NCBI GenBank assembly: GCA_019420045.1
Contig: JAHZHY010000142.1
Coordinates: forward strand, 1,622 to 7,099
Source of the DNA: Clostridiales bacterium
GTDB lineage: Bacteria > Bacillota > Clostridia > Oscillospirales > Butyricicoccaceae
Length of the DNA: 5,478 bases
Direction of reading: 5' to 3'
Shown here: in pieces, positions 1-4,547 of the stretch
Numbering within the stretch: the stretch's first letter is position 1
How the letters are laid out: every line of letters starts with the position of its first letter
Position numbers and translations under genes: made by a program
The notes under the pieces: generated by a model
Seen by the model: the letters and a program-made list of their open reading frames with translations, nothing else
Told to the model about the DNA's origin: nothing
Database searches by the model: none

Positions 1-832
1 AGGGGATGGGAGCGTAGTCGATCAGGGTCTTGATCAGCTGCAAAGAACCCACGCCGGTGAACGCACTGCCGCAGCACACCGGAGTGATGGCGCCTTCCAG
101 CACGCCCTGATGCAGGCCGTGGATCAGCTCTTCTTCGGTGAACTCCTCACCGGCGAAGTATTTTTCCATCATCTCTTCGGAATTGGTGGCAACGCTTTCC
201 ACCAGGGAATCACGGAGACGGTCCACTTTGTCCATCTTTTCCTTGGGCAGCTGGACTTCCACGATCTTGCCATTTTCCGCTTTATAGGCCTTGCGGGTAA
301 CGATATTGATAACGCCTGCGGGACGGTTGCCCTCTTCAAAGAAGGGGAACACAAAGGGAGCGACGCTGTTGCCGAACTGGCCGCGCAGGTTCTCGTACAC
401 ATTGTCGAAGTTGGCGTTTTCCTCGTCGATCTTGGACACATAGAAGAAGCTGGGCAGCTTCTTGCCGCGAACCATACGCCAGGCTTTTTCGGTGCCCACA
501 TTGACGCCGTCCTTGGCGGAGACCACGATCAGGCCGCAGCCGGCCACGCGGAGGGCCTGGGCCACTTCTCCGGCAAAGTCGAAATAACCCGGGGTATCCA
601 GAATATTCAGCTTGTAGCCCTGGGTCTCCAGAGTGACCAGTGTGGTCTGAATGGAGATCTTCCGCTTTATCTCTTCCGGGTCGTAATCGCACACCGTGGT
701 GCCGTCGGCGATCTTGCCCAGGCGGTCGGTGTTCCCGGTCATATACAACAGGCTCTCCACCAAGGAGGTTTTGCCATCCCCGCCGTGTCCCAGCAGGCAG
801 ATATTCCTGATTTTTTCAGTTGTGTAGGCCAT
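1..832 (-). CDS. Elongation factor G-like translational GTPase, N-terminal part (3' end beyond window)
   Basis: The frame is open from ATG at 832 to the left edge, giving 277 residues. This is the GTPase (G) domain of an EF-G-family protein, cytoplasmic, expected to hydrolyse GTP on the ribosome. G1/P-loop GHGGDGKT is at residues 15-22, the switch I region around KISIQTT at 58-64, G3 DTPG at 79-82 (within DTPGYFDF), a G4-like SKID at 133-136, and G5-like GSA at 255-257. The GHGG P-loop and DTPGYFDF resemble the FusA2/EF-G-like paralogues more than canonical EF-G (AHIDAGKTT, DTPGHVDF), so it may not be the main housekeeping EF-G. The Ser in place of Asn in the G4 NKxD motif is unusual. The start is supported by AAAGGAG at 843-849 and a promoter at 878-906. 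Canonical EF-Gs are near 690 residues, so over half is missing here. A Tet(M)-type ribosome protection protein is less likely because of the P-loop type. Confidence 0.9.
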   Translation of the reverse strand, partial: MAYTTEKIRNICLLGHGGDGKTSLVESLLYMTGNTDRLGKIADGTTVCDYDPEEIKRKISIQTTLVTLETQGYKLNILDTPGYFDFAGEVAQALRVAGCGLIVVSAKDGVNVGTEKAWRMVRGKKLPSFFYVSKIDEENANFDNVYENLRGQFGNSVAPFVFPFFEEGNRPAGVINIVTRKAYKAENGKIVEVQLPKEKMDKVDRLRDSLVESVATNSEEMMEKYFAGEEFTEEELIHGLHQGVLEGAITPVCCGSAFTGVGSLQLIKTLIDYAPIP

Positions 833-842
833 GATTGAATCT

Positions 843-849
843 CTCCTTT
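843..849 (-). promoter_or_regulatory. Ribosome binding site of the EF-G-like gene
   Basis: On the minus strand AAAGGAG lies 10 nt before the ATG at 832. It fixes this start, and no other in-frame start with a comparable site is nearby. Confidence 0.8.
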
Positions 850-877
850 ATGTGAATATGAACTGCTTCTGTTAGTC

Positions 878-906
878 ATTATACAGTATATTTAACACTT
901 TTACAA
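878..906 (-). promoter_or_regulatory. Sigma-A-type promoter of the EF-G-like gene
   Basis: Minus-strand TTGTAA (901-906), a 17-nt spacer, then a perfect TATAAT (878-883). The -35 box matches the TTGACA consensus at 4 of 6 positions. A start near 871 would give a leader of about 40 nt, too short for a riboswitch. The surrounding 833-949 gap is AT-rich compared with the genes. It shows no convincing terminator for the upstream membrane-protein gene, only a weak 5-bp A/T hairpin, so read-through into this gene is possible. Confidence 0.75.
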
Positions 907-949
907 TGAATTTCTTTGGGCATTTTCACATAAAAATAGAGCAAATTTT

Positions 950-3259
950 TTAATATCTGGACAAAAGGGAGCTGTAGAGCCACACAGGAATATACCACAA
1001 AATCAGGTACAAAAGCACATTCCAGGGCCCTGCGGCGTGAAGATTGCCTGTGCTGGACAGATAATACATCAATGCGATGCCAATGACGGCGCACAGAAGG
1101 GACACCGTCAGATTGAAGCGGACGGCCCGATGAAGACGCCGGGCTCCTGTAACACATTCGCAAAAACTCAGCATGGTATTTCGTGACAAAAGCGCCAGGG
1201 GTCTTCCCTTGCCCCGGCCCTCTTCCCGGGCCAGGGCCACCCGCTCCTCCACATCGGGAAAATCGGTGCGGCCAGGACGGAGATCGAATTTGTCCTCCAC
1301 CATCAGAGGGGTCACATTGAAATCCCGGGTAGCCAGCAGAGGACGCAGCCGCCCCACCCGCAGCACCCGGAAGGCGGAATAGCTCTGGGGCGGGGTGCTG
1401 TACTTCAAGGCAAACACCCCGGCAAAGGCCCCATTCACCGCCACAAAGACACCGCTTTTGATGCTGCGGCCTTCGCTGACATGGATGCCCATGCGCATCA
1501 GGAAGCTGGCCGTGCCGCACAAAACACTGTCCGGGCCGATCTGGGCCGAGATGCCTCCGGTTTCAAAATATTGCACCCGGGCAGGCTCCGGCACAAAGAT
1601 ATATTGCTGCTTGGCAAACTCCAGAAAGGCATGGCTGACGCCGCCTCCCACGGCCCGCAGGGCACCGGCGGCAAAGGCCACCACCTTTTCCATGCTCATG
1701 CTCCGGGCGATTTTCATGCCGCTGATGGCCACGCTGCCCGGCGGGAAAATGTCGCTATCGGTGATCACAGCCAGCTCACCCCAAGCCAGTTCTCTGGCGC
1801 TGCGGGCACTGAGCAAGGCGGAACCGCCGGTAAACAATTTTTTGGAGATGCGCACTCCCGGCGTTGCAGTGGACAAAAGCAGTCCCACAGGAGCCAGCAT
1901 AGCGCTGATCGCCGCCAAAGCAGGGAAAAACTGCTGCGGTGCTCCGGTGCCGAAAGAGGCCATCACCGAAAGGGCCAGAACGGCCACGATGGCCAGTGGG
2001 GCATAGATGCGGGAAAAGGCCATGGTGGCATCAGGGGACTCCACCTGGGACAGGTCGGCCTCCCTGGCTCCTTTGACTTTATAAACCAAAGTACGCTCTT
2101 TCCGGTTTTCCTTGGTGCACACGGCGGCCGGATCGGTGCTCAGGCTGGCGGCCTTATAGGTGCGGCGCAGCATCAAAAGCCGTCCCCGTTTGCTGATGAT
2201 GGCAAAAAACAGCGCTCCCTGCGCCACGCAGATATAGGGCATGGCAGCATCTTTTTGCCCGATGCTCCACAGGCCATGGGCCAGGGCCGCCAGGGCAGAA
2301 AGCAGCACCGCCGAGTCCAATGTGGGGCGCAGACGGCACAGCCGGTAAAGTCCGGCAAAAACCACATCTCCGGCGGCTGCCATGGAAAAGACCAACAGCA
2401 CACACAGGGCGATAAAATAAAAACGAGGTACCGTAGCAAAAGAATAGGCTTCCGGGATGGGAAGGGCCAGATCGGGCAAAGCGGTGACACCCAATCCCAA
2501 CAGCCAGAAAAAGAAAGCCAGCACCGACCGCAGCCGCAGCCGGCGCAGTTTTTTCCCCAGGTTTGTCAGGGTTTTGGGCAGATCCTCCAGATCGGCGGCA
2601 AAGAGGAAATCATAGGGAATCGGCTCTTTGGGCTGCTCCTCCTCATATTCGAAGTCTTCATAATCTCCATATTCCGGGTACTCCGGCTCTTCCGGCAGCT
2701 TTTTCCTCCGGCCTTTGAAGAAAGAATGCTTCTCCTTACCTTTTTCCGGCGGCACATGCTGTTCTTCCTCCGGAACATCTTTCTCCTGGTGCTGAGGCTT
2801 TTTCTTCTTTGCCGCTTCCGGCGGCTCTTCCATTTGGTGCGCCGGAGGGCCGGAGGGTTTTCTCTCCCCAGAGCGAGAAGCCTTCCCGCTCTTTTCCTCC
2901 TGCTGCACCTTGGCCGCCACCCGGCTGGTGATGTCGATCACCCGGCTCTCCCCTGGCTGAAGGGGCGGAATGGAAGGGGCTTTTTTCTCCGGTTCTTCTT
3001 TCTCTTCAGCGACTTCGGCCTCTTCTTTTGTTTCGTTTTCTTTGTCTTCCCCGCGCTCCTCTTCCATCGGCTCCAACTGGGGCTTCTTTTCCCGAGAAGG
3101 CATGGGAATGGGAGCCGGGACCTCCTCTTTCTGCAAGGTATCCTCATCAAACGCAGGAGCATCTGCTTCCCGCTCCTTTGGCTCCCGTAGCTGGGCATTT
3201 TTAAATTCGGCAATGATCTCGTCTACCGAATACTCTTCATCTTCCGGTTTCCAGCTCAC
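950..3259 (-). CDS. Membrane protein resembling a degenerate P1B-type ATPase (pseudoenzyme), with long disordered N-terminus
   Basis: This 769-residue protein starts at GTG 3259 with AAGGAG at 3266-3271. Residues 1 to about 215 are Glu/Lys/Pro-rich and probably disordered and cytoplasmic. Eight likely helices follow at about 244-262, 279-298, 312-333, 340-356, 419-436, 444-466, 715-734 and 746-766, the count and spacing of heavy-metal P-type ATPases. Degenerate counterparts of family motifs sit in the right order: APVGLLLSTATP (456-467) for the CPC...ATP helix, TDSDIFPPG (500-508) for DKTGTLT, SHAFLEFA (542-549) for the HP motif, TGGISAQI (567-574) for the nucleotide-binding GxG, and ATRD (643-646) for TGD. 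The A domain is reduced to about 60 residues without TGES, and GDGxND is absent. Ion pumping is therefore unlikely. A scaffold, sensor or regulatory role is only a guess. The P-type assignment is by eye; the gene itself is secure. It overlaps rlmB by 4 nt. Confidence 0.88.
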   Translation of the reverse strand: MSWKPEDEEYSVDEIIAEFKNAQLREPKEREADAPAFDEDTLQKEEVPAPIPMPSREKKPQLEPMEEERGEDKENETKEEAEVAEEKEEPEKKAPSIPPLQPGESRVIDITSRVAAKVQQEEKSGKASRSGERKPSGPPAHQMEEPPEAAKKKKPQHQEKDVPEEEQHVPPEKGKEKHSFFKGRRKKLPEEPEYPEYGDYEDFEYEEEQPKEPIPYDFLFAADLEDLPKTLTNLGKKLRRLRLRSVLAFFFWLLGLGVTALPDLALPIPEAYSFATVPRFYFIALCVLLVFSMAAAGDVVFAGLYRLCRLRPTLDSAVLLSALAALAHGLWSIGQKDAAMPYICVAQGALFFAIISKRGRLLMLRRTYKAASLSTDPAAVCTKENRKERTLVYKVKGAREADLSQVESPDATMAFSRIYAPLAIVAVLALSVMASFGTGAPQQFFPALAAISAMLAPVGLLLSTATPGVRISKKLFTGGSALLSARSARELAWGELAVITDSDIFPPGSVAISGMKIARSMSMEKVVAFAAGALRAVGGGVSHAFLEFAKQQYIFVPEPARVQYFETGGISAQIGPDSVLCGTASFLMRMGIHVSEGRSIKSGVFVAVNGAFAGVFALKYSTPPQSYSAFRVLRVGRLRPLLATRDFNVTPLMVEDKFDLRPGRTDFPDVEERVALAREEGRGKGRPLALLSRNTMLSFCECVTGARRLHRAVRFNLTVSLLCAVIGIALMYYLSSTGNLHAAGPWNVLLYLILWYIPVWLYSSLLSRY

Positions 3260-4128
3260 ACTTCGCTCCTTGTCTGCTCCATCCGCTGCCGCACCGCTTC
3301 ATACAGCAGGATTGCGGCGGCATTGGAGGCATTGAGGGATGTGATCCGCCCTTTCTGGGGGATCCGCACCACATAATCACATTCTTTCTTCACCAAGGCA
3401 GAAATGCCTTCCCCCTCGCTGCCGATGACAATGGCAGCAGGCCCTTTCCAATCGGCTTCATACAGGGTCCGATCCCCGTCCATATCGGCGGCAAAAAGGA
3501 AAATCCCCTCTTCCTTCAACCGGGAGATCACCGAAGGCAGATTGTTGACCTTGGCCACCGGCAAATACTCCAGAGCTCCGGCTGCTGCTTTGGCGCAGGC
3601 GCTGTTCAGTGTGGCGCTGCGCCGGCGGGGAATGATGACCCCATGGGCGCCAGCCACCTCGGCGGTACGGATGATCGCTCCCAGATTGTGGGGATCGGTG
3701 ATGCCGTCGCACAGCACCAGCAGCGGGTCCTCTCCCCGCTCCCGGGCCAGAGCCAGCATATCCTCCACGCTGCGATAGGGCACCGCGGCACACAAGGCGA
3801 TGATGCCCTGATGGGAGCCGGTGATGCTCATGGCATCCAGCTTCCGGCGGTCGATTTCCTGGGCGGTGATGCCCTGCTTCCGGGCCTGTGCCACCAGATG
3901 GCCCAGGGTTCCGATGGCTCCTTGAGCAAAATAGATCTTGTCGATTTCCCGGCCGCTACGCAGGGCCTCGGTGACGGCGTTGCGCCCCTCCAGCATATTC
4001 TCATCGGAGGCACCGGCGGGGGCTTTCGGCCCTCCACGGAAGGGACGGCCTTTATTTCCTCCCTTGCCGCGCCAGGCGGGGGCTCCCCGTCCATCCTGCC
4101 CTTTGCGTCCTTCCGGCTGTTTGTTCAT
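3256..4128 (-). CDS. rlmB: 23S rRNA (guanosine-2'-O)-methyltransferase RlmB, SpoU/TrmH family
   Basis: A SAM-dependent ribose methyltransferase of the SPOUT superfamily. RlmB methylates G2251 (E. coli numbering) in the 23S rRNA peptidyl-transferase P loop, acting in the cytoplasm on assembling subunits. From ATG 4128 it has 290 residues. The N-terminal substrate-binding domain starts at LEGRNAV (46-52) and includes GSHQGIIA (104-111). The knotted catalytic domain shows motif 1 DPHNLGAIIRTAE (145-157), motif 2 IVIGSEGEGI (233-242) and motif 3 RIPQKGRITSLNASNA (255-270). All look intact. Residues 1-45 form an extra basic Gly/Arg/Lys-rich tail; typical family members are near 245 residues. Three starts are possible. 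ATG 4197 overlaps the -10 box and is unlikely. ATG 4143 has AGGAG at 5 nt, and ATG 4128 has GGAGG (4137-4141) at 8 nt, which I prefer. The exact target (RlmB versus another SpoU enzyme) follows from overall similarity only. Confidence 0.93.
   Translation of the reverse strand: MNKQPEGRKGQDGRGAPAWRGKGGNKGRPFRGGPKAPAGASDENMLEGRNAVTEALRSGREIDKIYFAQGAIGTLGHLVAQARKQGITAQEIDRRKLDAMSITGSHQGIIALCAAVPYRSVEDMLALARERGEDPLLVLCDGITDPHNLGAIIRTAEVAGAHGVIIPRRRSATLNSACAKAAAGALEYLPVAKVNNLPSVISRLKEEGIFLFAADMDGDRTLYEADWKGPAAIVIGSEGEGISALVKKECDYVVRIPQKGRITSLNASNAAAILLYEAVRQRMEQTRSEV
3266..3271 (-). promoter_or_regulatory. Ribosome binding site of the membrane-protein gene, inside rlmB
   Basis: AAGGAG on the minus strand lies 6 nt before the GTG start (3259-3257). 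It sits within the last codons of rlmB, whose TGA (3258-3256) overlaps the GTG as GTGA. This layout selects the GTG start and implies translational coupling. Confidence 0.8.
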
Positions 4129-4136
4129 GCCTCTTT

Positions 4137-4141
4137 CCTCC
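4137..4141 (-). promoter_or_regulatory. Ribosome binding site that decides the rlmB start
   Basis: GGAGG on the minus strand lies 8 nt before ATG 4128. A second site, AGGAG at 4149-4153, lies 5 nt before ATG 4143 and would add five residues. Either is better than ATG 4197, which lies upstream of the predicted transcription start. Confidence 0.6.
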
Positions 4142-4195
4142 ATTGTTTCTCCTAATTTATTCCACTTCTCAGAGATTCTTTCCCCGGTATCCCTC

Positions 4196-4224
4196 ATTAT
4201 AACAGAAAGACCGGAAAAAAATAA
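4196..4224 (-). promoter_or_regulatory. Extended -10 promoter of the rlmB operon
   Basis: The minus strand carries TGTTATAAT (4204-4196), a full extended -10 (TGnTATAAT). At 17-nt spacing the -35 position is only TTATTT (4219-4224), so recognition probably relies on the extended -10. It lies just downstream of the intrinsic terminator at 4278-4312, as expected for a new transcription unit. The predicted start near 4189 gives a leader of roughly 45-60 nt. Confidence 0.65.
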
Positions 4225-4277
4225 CCGTTTGCCCTGGGAATTTCGACAAATTTCACATTTTCTTTTTATCCCAGGAT

Positions 4278-4312
4278 AAAAAAGCCCCGGAAGGACACAA
4301 ATCCCTCCGGGG
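4278..4312 (-). terminator. Rho-independent terminator between lysC and rlmB
   Basis: On the minus strand CCCCGGAGGGA (4312-4302) pairs with TCCTTCCGGGG (4295-4285): 11 bp including one G-U pair, around a 6-nt loop. One base later comes a run of six T (4283-4278). This is the best-formed intrinsic terminator in the window and would end transcripts from lysC. It works on the minus strand only, since no T-run follows on the other side. Confidence 0.85.
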
Positions 4313-4320
4313 AAAGTGTG

Positions 4321-4350
4321 TCGAAAAAGTGGCGAAAGTCACTTTTTCGA
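4321..4350. repeat. Inverted repeat: 13-bp stem closed by a 4-base loop
   Basis: The 13 bases at 4321-4333 pair with 4338-4350 through one G-U pair, around GAAA on the plus strand (TTTC on the minus). The outer 11 bp, TCGAAAAAGTG with its complement, are perfect. As plus-strand RNA it would form a GNRA tetraloop hairpin. No clean T-run follows on the minus strand, so it is not an obvious terminator. It could be an RNA-stability hairpin, part of a dispersed repeat, or a protein-binding palindrome. Confidence 0.7.
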
Positions 4351-4405
4351 GTTTTTGCAAGGGTCTGCATGCACGCCTTCGGCGCACACTGGCCCCTTGA
4401 GAAGT

Positions 4406-4438
4406 GTAAAAACCGACGCACAGGTCGCCGGTTTTTAC
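4406..4438. terminator. Terminator-like hairpin downstream of lysC, possibly bidirectional
   Basis: GTAAAAACCG-type arms at 4406-4418 and 4426-4438 form a 13-bp stem with one G-U pair and a 7-base loop (4419-4425). The GC core is flanked by A5 on one side and T5 on the other when read from either strand, the usual form of a bidirectional intrinsic terminator. It lies about 100 nt after the lysC stop, so it could be the first of two terminators for that gene. The T-run is only five bases and ends in AC. Confidence 0.6.
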
Positions 4439-4521
4439 AAATTGATAAGGATAGGTCAAACAGTTCCTCTTTAACCAAATGAGTTTTTCGGCAGCCGGAG
4501 GGATCCTACGCCCAATGGGCG

Positions 4522-4547
4522 CGGGCCTGTGGGCCCGTTAGCGGGCC
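4522..4547. repeat. Three alternating complementary GC hexamers across the lysC stop
   Basis: CGGGCC occurs at 4522-4527 and again at 4542-4547, with its complement GGCCCG between them at 4532-4537. The central copy can pair with either neighbour, giving two mutually exclusive 6-bp hairpins with 4-base loops. One of them contains the lysC TAA codon (4540-4538). A further small inverted repeat, CGCCCAATGGGCG at 4510-4522, adjoins them. No T-run follows, so this is not a standard terminator. Confidence 0.6.

Larger units (their letters stand above)
4198..4537. other. Intergenic region of 340 bp without a credible gene
   Basis: The gap between lysC and rlmB holds the structured elements and promoter listed separately. 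Short minus-strand frames cross it (4253-4459 and 4266-4478), but they run straight through the hairpins, lack ribosome sites and resemble no family I know, so I do not call them genes. The 4439-4509 stretch shows only a weak 7-bp hairpin (GGTTAAA with TTTGACC) and nothing else I can name. Confidence 0.7.

Noticed and set aside
110..838. A 242-codon plus-strand frame opposite the EF-G-like gene
   Set aside because: The minus strand encodes clear GTPase motifs over the same bases, and the plus frame shows no family resemblance.
833..949. A terminator for the membrane-protein gene
   Set aside because: Only a 5-bp A/T hairpin (ATTTT with AAAAT) is visible, too weak to call.
1481..3190. A 569-codon open frame on the plus strand, opposite the membrane-protein gene
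   Set aside because: It is antisense to a gene with a better start, clear membrane segments and family-like order. Its product is His/Gln/Gly- and then Phe/Leu-rich, typical of the reverse of a GC-biased, charged coding region.
3643..4155. A 170-codon plus-strand frame opposite rlmB
   Set aside because: Shadow of rlmB; all SpoU motifs are read from the minus strand.
4253..4478. Two short minus-strand frames in the lysC-rlmB gap
   Set aside because: They cross three hairpins, lack ribosome sites, use TTG starts and show no recognisable motif.
4198..4537. Riboswitch or T-box upstream of rlmB
   Set aside because: The structured part lies upstream of the predicted rlmB promoter and is closed off by a terminator of the preceding gene, so it is not in the rlmB leader. 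I saw no T-box or lysine-riboswitch core.
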